Part shown: piece after piece, positions 1 through 8,518 of the stretch | How positions within the stretch are numbered: the stretch's first letter is position 1 | Layout of the letters: each line of letters opens with the position of its first letter | Origin: Sphingomonas gilva | GTDB lineage: Bacteria > Pseudomonadota > Alphaproteobacteria > Sphingomonadales > Sphingomonadaceae | DNA: 64,000 nucleotides | Reading direction: 5' to 3' | Assembly (NCBI RefSeq): GCF_003515075.1 | Contig: NZ_QWLV01000001.1 | Location: 434,001-498,000 of the forward strand | The notes under the pieces: model-generated | Told to the model about the DNA's origin: nothing | Seen by the model: only the letters and a program-made list of their open reading frames with translations | Database searches by the model: none | Program-made: the position numbers and the translations under genes

Positions 1-2
1 TC

Positions 3-1844
3 TCAACCTTCCCGTCGCTGCTCCTGGTGGCGACGTTGTACCGGCTGTCGCTCAACGTCGCGGCGACGCGCCTGATCCTCACGGAGGCGCATGCCGGCGA
101 GGTGATCGATTCGATCGGCACCTTCGCCGTGCAGGGCAATTTCGTGATCGGGCTGGTCGTCTTCCTGATCCTGGTCGTCGTTCAGTACGTCGTCGTGACC
201 AGCGGGGCGCAGCGCGTGTCGGAGGTCGCCGCGCGCTTCAACCTGGACGCCATGCCCGGCCAGCAGATGAGCATCGACGCCGATCTCAACATGGGGCTGA
301 TCGACCAGAAGGAGGCGGTGCGGCGGCGCGAGGAACTGGAGAAGGAAGCCTCTTTCTACGGCGCGATGGACGGCGCGAGCAAGTTCGTGAAGGGGGATGC
401 GATCGCCGGGATCATCATCCTCCTCATCAACATAATCGCGGGCTGGATCATCGGCGTGATGCAGATGGGAATGAGCTGGAGCGAGGCGCTGCAGCGCTTT
501 ACCCTGCTGACCATCGGCGACGGTATCGCCACGCAGCTGCCGGCGCTGATCATCTCCGTCGCGACCGGCATCATCGTCACCCGCTCTGCCGCCGATCGCG
601 AGCTCAGCACCGAGGTGTTTCGCCAGTTGGGATCGGTGCCGCGCATCCCGCTGATCGTCGCCGGCGTGTTGATGGCCCTGCTGCTGCTGCCGGGCATGCC
701 GAAATGGCCGATCGTGGTGATCGCGGCGATCGCGTTCTTCGGATGGTGGCGCATTCGCCGCGCGGTTCGATCGAGCTTGTATGAGGGGGTCGCGGAAGCG
801 GAGAGCACCATTGGAACGGCGCCCGCCGCGGCGCTCGAGGTGCGTTTGGGGGCCGCGCTGGCGGCGGCGTGGGCGAATGAAGAGGCGGTGATCCTCGATC
901 GGATCGCCAGCCTGCGCCACTCCCATGAGGCGGACTTCGGTGTGAGTTTCCCGGCGGTGCGCCTGCTCGATGGCGGCGGCCTGGGTGAGAACGAGTACGA
1001 AGTCCGCCTGTTCGGCGCCCGGTACGGCGCGGGCGAGGTCAGCCCGGACAAGATGATGGCGATCAGCGGTCCAGGCGCCGACAGAAAGAAGGTCGCGGGC
1101 ATCGAGACACGCGATCCCGCATTCGGCCTGGCCGCATTCTGGATCGAACCGGCTGAGACCGATGCGGCGCGGCGCGACGGCTTCACCATCGTCGATCCTG
1201 TCACCGTGATGATCACGCATTTCTCCGAGATCGTGCGCGGAGAGGTGGCCGCGCTGCTGACGCGGTCCGCCGTGGTTTCGTTGCTCGACGGAGTGCGAGC
1301 GCGCCAGCCCGGACTGCTCGAGGAGCTGATCCCGAACATCCTGACCGTGTCGGACATCCAGCGGGTGCTGCAGAACCTCCTGTCGGAAGGCGTGTCGATC
1401 GCCAATCTGGACATCATCATCGAACATCTGGCGGACCTTGCCCGCACGCAGAAGGATGCCGCCGAGCTGACCGAGCTCGTCCGTCAGCGGATGAGCTACG
1501 CGATCTGCCACCAGTTGCGCGGCAAGCACGGCGATCTCGCGGTTCTCAGCCTCGACCCGCGTGTGGAAAATCAGATCGCCGCGAGCATCGGCTCAATGGG
1601 CGGCGGCGGGTCGCTTGCCGTCGAACCGCGCCTCGCGGAGCAGCTGGTGCGCAAGCTAGCGCCGTTGACCGACGCGATGTTCAGCCAGGGCCGCGCACCC
1701 GTGTTGCTGTGCGGCGCCGAGCTGCGGCGGCACCTGCGCTCGCTCACGCGGCGCAGCATTCCCAAGCTGTCGATCCTGTCGGTCAACGAAATTCCCATGC
1801 GCATCACCCTGAAGTCGTTCGACGTCGTGCGGCTGGAAAGCTAG
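3..1844 (+). CDS. flhA: FlhA, flagellar type III export gate protein (5' end missing)
   Basis: FlhA forms the cytoplasmic nonameric ring and membrane channel of the flagellar export gate. The reading frame is already open at base 3 and begins with STFPSLLLVAT, which matches the family just after its first membrane helices, so the N-terminal part (roughly 70-90 residues) lies outside the window. The 613 visible residues contain further hydrophobic helices (around VIGLVVFLILVVVQYVVV and IAGIIILLINIIAGWIIG), the family block LLTIGDGIATQLPALIIS, and the large cytoplasmic domain ending in LKSFDVVRLES. The GTG at 27 is internal, not the start. The gene lies on the opposite strand from the main flagellar operon. 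A TPR gene follows 46 bp downstream. Confidence 0.97.
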   Translation, partial: STFPSLLLVATLYRLSLNVAATRLILTEAHAGEVIDSIGTFAVQGNFVIGLVVFLILVVVQYVVVTSGAQRVSEVAARFNLDAMPGQQMSIDADLNMGLIDQKEAVRRREELEKEASFYGAMDGASKFVKGDAIAGIIILLINIIAGWIIGVMQMGMSWSEALQRFTLLTIGDGIATQLPALIISVATGIIVTRSAADRELSTEVFRQLGSVPRIPLIVAGVLMALLLLPGMPKWPIVVIAAIAFFGWWRIRRAVRSSLYEGVAEAESTIGTAPAAALEVRLGAALAAAWANEEAVILDRIASLRHSHEADFGVSFPAVRLLDGGGLGENEYEVRLFGARYGAGEVSPDKMMAISGPGADRKKVAGIETRDPAFGLAAFWIEPAETDAARRDGFTIVDPVTVMITHFSEIVRGEVAALLTRSAVVSLLDGVRARQPGLLEELIPNILTVSDIQRVLQNLLSEGVSIANLDIIIEHLADLARTQKDAAELTELVRQRMSYAICHQLRGKHGDLAVLSLDPRVENQIAASIGSMGGGGSLAVEPRLAEQLVRKLAPLTDAMFSQGRAPVLLCGAELRRHLRSLTRRSIPKLSILSVNEIPMRITLKSFDVVRLES

Positions 1845-1890
1845 CCTGGAATGAGGCGTCCCCTGCAATGATCGGAACGGAGCAATGACC

Positions 1891-3015
1891 ATGTCCAACG
1901 ACGCCCTGTCCGCGAGCCGCTTCGAGCGGCTTCAGGCGCTGCTCCGCCAGGATCCCGGCAATGAAAGGTTGCTCGCCGAATGCGCGGAAGCAGCGCTGGA
2001 CGAGGGCCGGCTGGATGATGCGCAGGCGGCGCTCGATCGATATGCGGGAGCGGCGGAGCCTTCACCGCAGATGCGGAATCTGGCGGCGCTGATCGCGATG
2101 CAGCGTGAGGACTGGGCGGCCGCCGCCGATGCGTACGGCTCGATGATGGCGGAAGGCGTGGACGCGCCGCCTATCCGCTTCGGTCTTGCCTGGGCGCTGG
2201 CGATGCAGAGGCGCTTCGCCGAGGCGCTGCCGCTGATCGACGAAGCTACCGCCGCGGCGCTGCCGCAGGCGGCCGCTTTGCTGGTGCAGCTGCTTCACGA
2301 TGCGGGGAACATGGACGAGGCGGCGGAGCAGGCGCATAGGCTGATCGCGCTCCATCCCGATCACCGCGCGCTGAACGCCGCCGTGGCGACGCTGGCGATC
2401 GATATCGAGGACGTCGAGCTGGCGCGGCTCTGCGCTTCACGCGCCGGCGACCATCCCGACGCGCTCAATACGCTGGGGACGCTGGCGCTTGGCGAGGACG
2501 ACGGCGAAACCGCCTATCGCTTGTTCGATGGCGCGGTGGCACGCGATCGGGCCTCGCCGCGGGGATGGGTGGGACGCGGGCTTGCGCGACTCCACGGCGA
2601 TCCAGCCGCCGCAGCGACCGACATCGACCGCGGTGCGGCGCTGTTCGGCGACCATCTCGGATCATGGATCGCGGCCGGCTGGGCGCATTTCATCGCGGGC
2701 GACGCGGCAGCCGCGCGCGACAGGTTCGAAAAAGCCCGCGCAATCGACGACAATTTCGCCGAAGCCCATGGCTCGCTTGCAGTGCTCGATGTGCTTGCGG
2801 GTGATCTGGAGATCGCTCGCCGCCGAACCGAAACCGCATTGCGGCTCGATCGCCAGTGCTTCTCCGCAGCGCTCGCTGCGACGCTGATCGCCGCGGGCGG
2901 TGGCGATCACGCGAAGGCGCAGCGGATATTCGATATGGCGATCAATACGCCGGTCGATGGGGGAGGGCGCACCATCGCCCAATCGCTGGCGCGCATGGGC
3001 TTGCGATCAGGGTGA
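1891..3015 (+). CDS. TPR repeat protein downstream of flhA
   Basis: This 374-residue protein is built of alanine-rich helical pairs typical of tetratricopeptide repeats, such as AECAEAALDEGRLDDAQAAL near the N-terminus and the unit around FEKARAIDDNFAEAHGSLAVL near residues 275-295. It has no signal peptide or membrane helix, so a cytoplasmic scaffold or chaperone is likely. The ATG at 1891 is preferred over 1885 because the GGAG at 1879-1882 lies 8 nt before it but only 2 nt before the earlier ATG. It follows flhA on the same strand, and its last 9 bases overlap the end of the convergent 119-residue gene. A role in flagellar export is inferred from position only. Confidence 0.85.
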   Translation: MSNDALSASRFERLQALLRQDPGNERLLAECAEAALDEGRLDDAQAALDRYAGAAEPSPQMRNLAALIAMQREDWAAAADAYGSMMAEGVDAPPIRFGLAWALAMQRRFAEALPLIDEATAAALPQAAALLVQLLHDAGNMDEAAEQAHRLIALHPDHRALNAAVATLAIDIEDVELARLCASRAGDHPDALNTLGTLALGEDDGETAYRLFDGAVARDRASPRGWVGRGLARLHGDPAAAATDIDRGAALFGDHLGSWIAAGWAHFIAGDAAAARDRFEKARAIDDNFAEAHGSLAVLDVLAGDLEIARRRTETALRLDRQCFSAALAATLIAAGGGDHAKAQRIFDMAINTPVDGGGRTIAQSLARMGLRSG

Positions 3016-3366
3016 GCGGGGTTCGACGCGCAGGCTGGCCACGGCGCGATCGATCAGCGCGCGGCCTTCGGGCGTCTCTTCGATCATCCGCGTGACATCC
3101 TTGGCGATGCCCTGAAAGGCGGCATCGTTGGTGATCGCTTCGCCAAACCGCTCAGCGAGAAGGCCGCGCACCACCGCCCGCCGGAGATCCTCCTCTTCCA
3201 TCGTGTCGATCGACGCCAGGCTGCGCACTCGATCCAGCGGGCGCTCGCGAACCTCGTCCGTTCGGCCCGCAGCGTCCTTCTTCTTCGATCTGTTCGCTTT
3301 GTCGGCGCGTTCGAGTTGAGCGCGCAGCAACCGCAATATCTGGTCGCTATTGCCAATCCGCGTCAT
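3007..3366 (-). CDS. Unrecognised 119-residue protein, last gene of the flagellar operon
   Basis: I do not recognise this family. The product is small, charged and predicted mostly helical. It has a lysine/arginine-rich stretch near residues 24-35 (ANRSKKKDAAGR) and a C-terminal half with the pattern EEEDLRRAVVRGLLAERFG followed by DVTRMIEETPEGRALID. It has no signal peptide or membrane segment. It lies 20 bp downstream of the small TPR gene at the end of the minus-strand flagellar run, and its stop region overlaps the convergent TPR gene by 9 bp. The position suggests a flagellar accessory or chaperone role, which is inference. Confidence 0.75.
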   Translation of the reverse strand: MTRIGNSDQILRLLRAQLERADKANRSKKKDAAGRTDEVRERPLDRVRSLASIDTMEEEDLRRAVVRGLLAERFGEAITNDAAFQGIAKDVTRMIEETPEGRALIDRAVASLRVEPRSP

Positions 3367-3386
3367 CGTTTAATCCCGAGAGTGGA

Positions 3387-3959
3387 TCAATGCGTCGTGC
3401 CGCGCGCGCCGAACTGATCCAGGAAAAAGGAGGTGGCGGAGGTTTCGGCGACCTGCCCGCCGTCCTCTCCGCTCACCTCGGCGGATCGATCGATCAGCAG
3501 CTGCATGTCGCGATTGAGCGGCGGATTTTCGGTGTTGGCCGCGATCCCGGCGCGCAGCGCGGCAATGGCTGCAGGGAAGCGGTCGTGGATCAGATGGCGC
3601 AGGCCGGTGACGAAATGATGGAGATAATGCCCATCCGGCAGACCATCGAGCGGTTCCCATGTCGCGAGCGCACGAGCCGGCTCGCCCGATGTCAGCTCGA
3701 AGAAGCCGAGCTGGAACCGGGCGATCGCGAAATCGGGAGCGAGTTCGACCGCGCGCGCCAGCGCGGCATGCGCCTCGATCGGGCGGCCGGCAGCCGCCAA
3801 GACCGAGCCTTTGAGGAAATGCAGCCGGGCGTCGTCGGGATAGGCCGCGAGCAATCGCTCCATCAACGCAAGCTCGTCGCCCGCGCCGGTCTGCATCGCG
3901 TTCACGAGCTGCTCCATCTCCTCGTCGCCGCACATCGTCATCTTGCCGTCCTCATCCAT
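3387..3959 (-). CDS. Small TPR protein in flagellar operon
   Basis: This 190-residue protein carries at least two TPR-like units: DDARLHFLKGSVLAAAGRP with IEAHAALARAVELAPDF, then AIARFQLGFFELTSGEPARA. The C-terminal third (FPAAIAALRAGIAANTENP onward) is a further helical hairpin and a polar tail. No signal peptide or membrane helix is visible. The ATG at 3959 overlaps the fliA stop by 8 bases, implying translational coupling to the sigma factor gene. It may be a chaperone or regulator of late flagellar export. A specific partner cannot be named. Confidence 0.85.
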   Translation of the reverse strand: MDEDGKMTMCGDEEMEQLVNAMQTGAGDELALMERLLAAYPDDARLHFLKGSVLAAAGRPIEAHAALARAVELAPDFAIARFQLGFFELTSGEPARALATWEPLDGLPDGHYLHHFVTGLRHLIHDRFPAAIAALRAGIAANTENPPLNRDMQLLIDRSAEVSGEDGGQVAETSATSFFLDQFGARGTTH

Positions 3960-4692
3960 CCGCCGCGATCCGCGCGCGCAACCTTTCTACCGCCGCCCGA
4001 TGCAATTGCGACACCCGTCCCTTGGTCACGCCGATCAGCTGCGCGATCCGGGTGAAGCTCAGGCCATTTTCATAATGCTGGCGGATGATCACGGCTTCGC
4101 GCTCGGGCAGATCGCCCACCGCCCGAACAAGGATCGACTGCAGCTCGCGCCAGGCGAGGCTGTCATAGGCGTTGGGCCGATGATCGGTCCTGTCCGCCCC
4201 GCCGATCAGCCCGGTCCCTTCCAGCATCAGCCCGATCGCGAGCCCCGCGGCCATGGCGGAGAGCTGGTCGAGAGCGTTCCCGTCGGATTCCCCCGCTCCC
4301 AGCGAGCGCACGCGTTCCTGCTCGACACGGCGGCGATAGCCATATTGGGCGTCGATCTCGTTCATCCGCGCGGCGCCGTCGGCGATGCTGCCGGCTATGC
4401 GCCGCCGGGCGAACGCCGCGAATGGCGCGCCCCGTAGCGGATCGTAGCGGTCGATCGCCTGCAGCAGGCCTTCATAGGCGAACTGTTCGAAGTCGCCGAT
4501 CTCCACGCCGCGATCGGGCCGAGACCGCGCCTGTCGCCTCGCGATCGCCCGTGCGAGGTCGCGATAACGGTTGAACAGCTGCTCCCGGCACAGCAGCTCG
4601 CTCTCGAAGCGCAGACGCCGCCACAAGGAGGCCTCCACCCGCGCGGGCTCGACGACGATGTCCAGGCCGGTCGTGGCGGCCGCGCGGTTCAT
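3952..4692 (-). CDS. fliA: Flagellar sigma factor FliA (sigma-28)
   Basis: This is an RNA polymerase sigma factor of the FliA/WhiG type, 246 residues, which normally directs late flagellar genes such as flagellin. Region 2 is visible around GDFEQFAYEGLLQAIDRYDP and FAAFARRRIAGSI. Region 4 is the C-terminal helix-turn-helix in GLSFTRIAQLIGVTKGRVSQ, after DLPEREAVIIRQHYENG. The start at 4692 gives the 4-nt overlap with the fliP stop that most genes in this operon show. The same frame stays open upstream but there it is only the shadow of fliP. Its place at the end of a hook-basal-body operon fits timing after early structural genes. No anti-sigma factor FlgM is visible in the window. Confidence 0.94.
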   Translation of the reverse strand: MNRAAATTGLDIVVEPARVEASLWRRLRFESELLCREQLFNRYRDLARAIARRQARSRPDRGVEIGDFEQFAYEGLLQAIDRYDPLRGAPFAAFARRRIAGSIADGAARMNEIDAQYGYRRRVEQERVRSLGAGESDGNALDQLSAMAAGLAIGLMLEGTGLIGGADRTDHRPNAYDSLAWRELQSILVRAVGDLPEREAVIIRQHYENGLSFTRIAQLIGVTKGRVSQLHRAAVERLRARIAADG

Positions 4693-5405
4693 CTGAAACT
4701 GCCCAGCACGCCCTGCAGCACGAGGCTCCATCCGTCGATCAGGACGAACATCAATATCTTGATCGGCAGCGATATCGTCGCCGGCGGCACCATCATCATG
4801 CCGAGCGCCAGCAGGATGGCGGAGACCACGAGATCGATCAGCAGGAAGGGGAGGAGGATGACGAAGCCGATGGTGAAGGCGACGCGCAGCTCGTTGAGGA
4901 TGAAGGCCGGGGTCAGCTTGAGCAGCTCTACCTGGTCGGGCCGGTCGGGCAGGGGCGCCTTGGCAATCGCATAGATCGCCTCGATATCGGCGTCGCGCGT
5001 CTGGGCGAGCATGAAGTCGCGCATCGGCGCGCTGCCGCGCTCGATCGCCTGCTCGACCCCGATCGTCCCCGCCATCAGCGGCTGCACCGACCTCGCGTTC
5101 ACCGCCTCTAGCGTCGGCGCCATCGAAAAGGCGGTGAGGAACAGCGCCAGGCTGACAAGCACGGCGTTGGGCGGCGTCTCGGGCATGCCGAACGCGTGCC
5201 GGACCATCGCCAACACGATGACGATCCGGATGAAGCTCGACATGCTGATCAGGATCGAGGGCGCCACCGCGAGAAGCGTCAGGATGAGCGCGGTGCGCAC
5301 CACGTCGGACCCGATTTCGGGCGCGACGGGTGCGGCGACCGCAGGACCGGCCGACACCGCCAGCGCGGCGCATGCGCCGATCGCGAGCCCGCGCATCATT
5401 CGCAT
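4689..5405 (-). CDS. fliP: FliP, flagellar export gate membrane protein
   Basis: FliP is a core component of the FliPQR export gate in the inner membrane. The 238 residues start with a short cleavable-looking signal (AIGACAALAVSAGPAVAA), followed by the family sequence TLLAVAPSILISMSSFIRIV and membrane helices, and then TPAFILNELRVAFTIGFVI with LGMMMVPPATISLPIKI near the C-terminus. The ATG at 5405 overlaps the fliO stop by 10 bases. Downstream ATGs at 5399 and 5396 are alternatives. fliQ and fliR, usual neighbours, do not follow. fliA comes next instead, so the other gate genes are probably beyond the left edge near flhA. Confidence 0.95.
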   Translation of the reverse strand: MRMMRGLAIGACAALAVSAGPAVAAPVAPEIGSDVVRTALILTLLAVAPSILISMSSFIRIVIVLAMVRHAFGMPETPPNAVLVSLALFLTAFSMAPTLEAVNARSVQPLMAGTIGVEQAIERGSAPMRDFMLAQTRDADIEAIYAIAKAPLPDRPDQVELLKLTPAFILNELRVAFTIGFVILLPFLLIDLVVSAILLALGMMMVPPATISLPIKILMFVLIDGWSLVLQGVLGSFR

Positions 5406-5812
5406 TCCGGCGCGTCCTCGGCCGCCGCGCTCTCGCGCAGGAGCAGGAACTGGTGCTGCGAGCACAGCGCCAGATATTCGCGATCGTCGCATCGGATCAG
5501 GCAGACATCGGCGAACTGGCTGGCGCGCCGCGTTTCGATCACCTGCATGCGCCGATCGGCCGGCAGGCGGCGCAGCAGATTGCTCAGCGCGCCGACTCGA
5601 ACGCGGCCGCCCCCGCGCTTGATCGCGAACGCCGCAAGCGCCGCGAGCATGATGCACAGCATTGTCACGGCGAATATGCGGCCGATCGGGATGTCGACGC
5701 CGCCGCCTCCGCCGAGCCGTCCCGGCGCGGCGTGGACATGCGTCGCATGGCAGAGCAGCCAGACCGTCGCCGCGACCCGCCACTGGCGGGACCGCCCGTT
5801 CAGTCCGGCCAC
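5396..5812 (-). CDS. fliO: FliO-like flagellar assembly protein
   Basis: FliO is a small bitopic membrane protein that helps assemble the FliP ring. This 138-residue protein has an N-terminal signal-like hydrophobic segment ending in HVHAAPG, a glycine run, one clear membrane helix (FAVTMLCIMLAALAAFAIK, about residues 47-65) and a cytoplasmic domain with the pattern RRMQVIETRRASQFADVCL and LLLRE near the end. The sequence is poorly conserved in this family, so the call rests on size, topology, the short beta-rich tail and the fliN-fliO-fliP order. The GTG start at 5812 overlaps fliN by 13 bases. Confidence 0.85.
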   Translation of the reverse strand: MAGLNGRSRQWRVAATVWLLCHATHVHAAPGRLGGGGGVDIPIGRIFAVTMLCIMLAALAAFAIKRGGGRVRVGALSNLLRRLPADRRMQVIETRRASQFADVCLIRCDDREYLALCSQHQFLLLRESAAAEDAPECE

Positions 5813-6105
5813 TGCGCAACGCCCGTGATGCGGATGCCGAAATTCTCGTCGACCGCGACGAGCTCGCCATGCGCGACGATCGATCCGTTCAGCCGCAACT
5901 CGACCAGGCCGTTGATCGGCGCGTCGAGGCGCACGATCGATTCCGCCTTCAGCGCGGCGAGCTCCGCCACCGTCATGCGCGCATCGCCCAGGAACGCCTC
6001 CAATTGCACGTCGACATGGGCGATCAGCCGCCTGCTCACCGCTATTCCGTTCGGCTTTTTCGGATCGGCAGGCGGTTGAGCAGCCGCGTCGATTAGGTCG
6101 TTCAC
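5800..6105 (-). CDS. fliN: FliN, flagellar C-ring protein
   Basis: FliN forms the base of the cytoplasmic C-ring with FliM and binds the FliH/FliI complex. At 101 residues this is a compact FliN: a short proline-rich lead followed by a single SpoA domain with VDVQLEAFLGDARMTVAEL, LDAPINGLVELRLNGSIVA and HGELVAVDENFGIRIT. The start is GTG at 6105, 4 nt after the fliM stop. It precedes fliO with a 13-base overlap. All key features of the SpoA fold appear present. Confidence 0.93.
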   Translation of the reverse strand: MNDLIDAAAQPPADPKKPNGIAVSRRLIAHVDVQLEAFLGDARMTVAELAALKAESIVRLDAPINGLVELRLNGSIVAHGELVAVDENFGIRITGVAQWPD

Positions 6106-6109
6106 GATG

Positions 6110-6886
6110 TCATCCCATCAAGGCTTCGGTGATCTTCAGGTCCAAGCCGCCATCGCGGGGCACGACGACGCATCGCCCCGATGGCAGGCGCGCGCGATCG
6201 ACGGCGAGCGGCAGCGGATCCTTCGCGCCGCGATCCAGGATCAGCACGTCGCCCGCCGCCAATTGCTCGAGATCGGCGAGCGATACGCGGCAGCTGCCGA
6301 CATGCGCCGAGACCCCGACGGAAAGCGTGGAAAGGGCGGAACGCCCGTCGCGCAATGCCTTCCGCGGGGGCGCGTCGAGATGGTGCCGGGCGACGCGCGC
6401 GAAGCATTCCGCGGTCATGACAATGGCGATCGGCATGCCGCCGCCGGCTATGCCGATCTCCATTTCATAGCGGTCCGGACCATCGACCGGTGCGTTCGAC
6501 CAGGCGCCGTCCTCGGGCAGATTCGCCAGTCGGCGGCAACGTCGCTTCAAATCGTCCAGACATGCGTCCGCCAATCGATCAAGCACGGCCAGGTCGTTCT
6601 CGCCGAGCGTGGCGGGCAGCGATTCCCAGCCGAGCATGCGCGCCGCGACCGAGTGCGGCAGATGATCGGCCCAGTTGAGAGCTATCCCCTCGTCCACCGA
6701 TTGCCAGCACAGCGCCTGCCGCAGACGGACCTTCGGACGCGGAGCAAGGGGGCGGGTGACGGCAAACGACTCCCCGGCGAACCAGGTCCGCGACCAGTCT
6801 CTCACCATGTCTTCGATCTTTATTGTGAGAGCCTGCGGCGCCCCGGTTCCTTCGGGCAACCAGTATCGGAACGCCGTCCGCGTCAC
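6110..6886 (-). CDS. fliM: Divergent FliM-type C-ring protein (SpoA domain)
   Basis: The 258-residue product occupies the fliM position between flgE and fliN and ends in a SpoA domain (LSVGVSAHVGSCRVSLADL, LAAGDVLILDRGAKDP, then LKITEALMG). The middle region resembles the FliM CheC-like domain only weakly. Ordinary FliM is about 330 residues and begins with a LSQDEIDALL-type motif that binds phospho-CheY. Here the N-terminus is MTRTAFRYWLPEG and no such motif is seen. The GTG start at 6886 overlaps the flgE stop by 4 nt (GTGA). A T3SS SctQ-like C-ring protein is an alternative description. The flagellar context favours FliM. Confidence 0.8.
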   Translation of the reverse strand: MTRTAFRYWLPEGTGAPQALTIKIEDMVRDWSRTWFAGESFAVTRPLAPRPKVRLRQALCWQSVDEGIALNWADHLPHSVAARMLGWESLPATLGENDLAVLDRLADACLDDLKRRCRRLANLPEDGAWSNAPVDGPDRYEMEIGIAGGGMPIAIVMTAECFARVARHHLDAPPRKALRDGRSALSTLSVGVSAHVGSCRVSLADLEQLAAGDVLILDRGAKDPLPLAVDRARLPSGRCVVVPRDGGLDLKITEALMG

Positions 6887-8058
6887 TGGCCGCGTATCCC
6901 GAACAGCTGCTGGATCATGTCGTTCGACACGCTGATGATCTGCGACGATGCCTGGAAGCCGCGCTGGATCAGGATCAGCTCACCGAACTGCTTGGAAAGA
7001 TCGACGTTCGATGCTTCGAGCTTGCCCGATTCGACCTTGCCCGCGCGCTGGTCGCCGCTCGCGACCAGTGCGCGCGGACCGGCAGCCCCTTGCGCGTACA
7101 ACCCGCCGCCGCGCCGCTCGAGCGCTTGCGGATCGCGGAAATCGGCAATCGCGACCGCGCCCAGATCGCGCTTCTGCTGGTTGGAGTAGCCGATTTCCAG
7201 CTTGCCATCGGCGTTCACCTTGATCGAAGTGATCGCGCCGACGCCGTAGCCGTCCACCGAAGCACTGCGCAGCGTCGAGACCGTGCCCGAGGAATAGGAT
7301 TGCACGGCGCCGCTGAAATCGAGCGTCAGATCGATGCCCGCCGTGGCGTCCTTGACGGCGATCTTCGCCGTCGCCGGGTCGACGACGCCCGATATGAACT
7401 TGAGTGCGACCTTGCCGACTTCCTTCGCCTTGGCGTCGGTGATGGTTATGTCCCAATTGTCGCCGCCGAGTGTCGTGTTCTTGTCGAACTTCAGCGACCA
7501 TACATGCTGCGTGCCGTCCTTCGCGTAGACCTTCACGTCGCTTATGCCGTGGGTGGTCGCAGTCGACGAAAGATTGTCGGCGAACACGATCTTCGTCGTC
7601 GGTGTCGGCAGGCTGGTGCGCCACGCGTCGATCGAGACGTTCACCGGCTTGTTGGCTTCGTCCAGCGTCGCCAGCCGATATTCGGTTCCGGCCAGGACGA
7701 CATAGCCCTCCTTGTCGATCTCGAAGCTGCCGGTGCGGAGATAAAGCATCTCGTCACCCTTGGTGACGACGAGGAAGCCCGTGCCGTTGACGGCGAGATC
7801 GAGCTCCCTGCCGGTCTGCCGCAACTCGCCCTGCTTGAAATCGAGCTGGATCTCGCCGAGCGTCACGCCATTTCCTGATGCGTCGCCGCCGGCCAGGCCC
7901 ATGCCTCCATGCTGGGGCGTCCCGAACAGGTCCTGGAATGTGACCGTGGAGGATTTGAATCCCGTGGTATTGAGGTTGGAAACGTTGTTGCTGACCTGCT
8001 GCAGCCCGCGCTGATAGGCGTTGAGGCCGCTGAGACCGAGATAGATCGAACCGAACAT
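6883..8058 (-). CDS. flgE: Flagellar hook protein FlgE
   Basis: FlgE polymerises into the curved hook. The 391 residues begin with the rod/hook N-terminal motif (LSGLNAYQRGLQQVSNNVSN, then LNTTGFKSS), continue with the D1 region LAVNGTGFLVVTKGDEMLYL, a variable central domain (about residues 130-300), and end with the conserved C-terminal motif VDLSKQFGELILIQRGFQA and IISVSNDMIQQL. Length is at the short end of the family. The ATG at 8058 is 2 nt after the flgD stop. The frame remains open upstream of this ATG but that stretch is flgD and fliK-region shadow. Confidence 0.96.
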   Translation of the reverse strand: MFGSIYLGLSGLNAYQRGLQQVSNNVSNLNTTGFKSSTVTFQDLFGTPQHGGMGLAGGDASGNGVTLGEIQLDFKQGELRQTGRELDLAVNGTGFLVVTKGDEMLYLRTGSFEIDKEGYVVLAGTEYRLATLDEANKPVNVSIDAWRTSLPTPTTKIVFADNLSSTATTHGISDVKVYAKDGTQHVWSLKFDKNTTLGGDNWDITITDAKAKEVGKVALKFISGVVDPATAKIAVKDATAGIDLTLDFSGAVQSYSSGTVSTLRSASVDGYGVGAITSIKVNADGKLEIGYSNQQKRDLGAVAIADFRDPQALERRGGGLYAQGAAGPRALVASGDQRAGKVESGKLEASNVDLSKQFGELILIQRGFQASSQIISVSNDMIQQLFGIRGQ

Positions 8059-8060
8059 CC

Positions 8061-8507
8061 CTATTCCCCCTGTCGAATCTGTTGCACGCTGCTGATCGCG
8101 ATATCGCTGATGGTCAGCCCCTCGGGCGTCTTGATCGTGGCGACGGGCGTTCCGCTTTCGAAAGCGATCGCGATGACGGTGCCGGTCAGCACGCCCGAGC
8201 CCTGCGGTATGTCGACGCGCTTGCCGAGCAGACCCGTCGCCTGGTTGGTCGCCTGTGCGGAGACCAGCAGCTCCAGGCTGTCGTTCATCGTCTGCCCCTG
8301 CTGGATCTGGGAGAATTGGGCGAGCTGCGAGACGAACTCGAAATTCTCCATCGGTTTCAGCGGATCCTGATAGGTCAGCTGGGTCAGCACGATCTTCAGC
8401 AGCGCTTCGAAGCTCATCCCGAACGCGCTGCTGGCGGTATCGCCAGCGCCAGCCTGTGCCGGGGCGGCCGTACTGCCGGGCAAGCCGGTGATGGGGGCAA
8501 CCTGCAT
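8061..8507 (-). CDS. flgD: Hook capping protein FlgD
   Basis: FlgD caps the growing hook and guides FlgE polymerisation, then is discarded. The N-terminal family block is present (FEALLKIVLTQLTYQDPLKP, then MENFEFVSQLAQFSQIQQ). The product stops shortly after (RVDIPQGSGVLTGTVIAIAF), so at about 148 residues it is a short FlgD that lacks most of the tudor/Fn3-like part found in enteric forms. The start is set at 8507 because the AAGGAGG at 8514-8520 sits 6 nt before it. The ATG at 8510 is only 3 nt away. flgE follows after 2 nt. Confidence 0.94.
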   Translation of the reverse strand: MQVAPITGLPGSTAAPAQAGAGDTASSAFGMSFEALLKIVLTQLTYQDPLKPMENFEFVSQLAQFSQIQQGQTMNDSLELLVSAQATNQATGLLGKRVDIPQGSGVLTGTVIAIAFESGTPVATIKTPEGLTISDIAISSVQQIRQGE

Positions 8508-8518
8508 CATCTCCCTCC

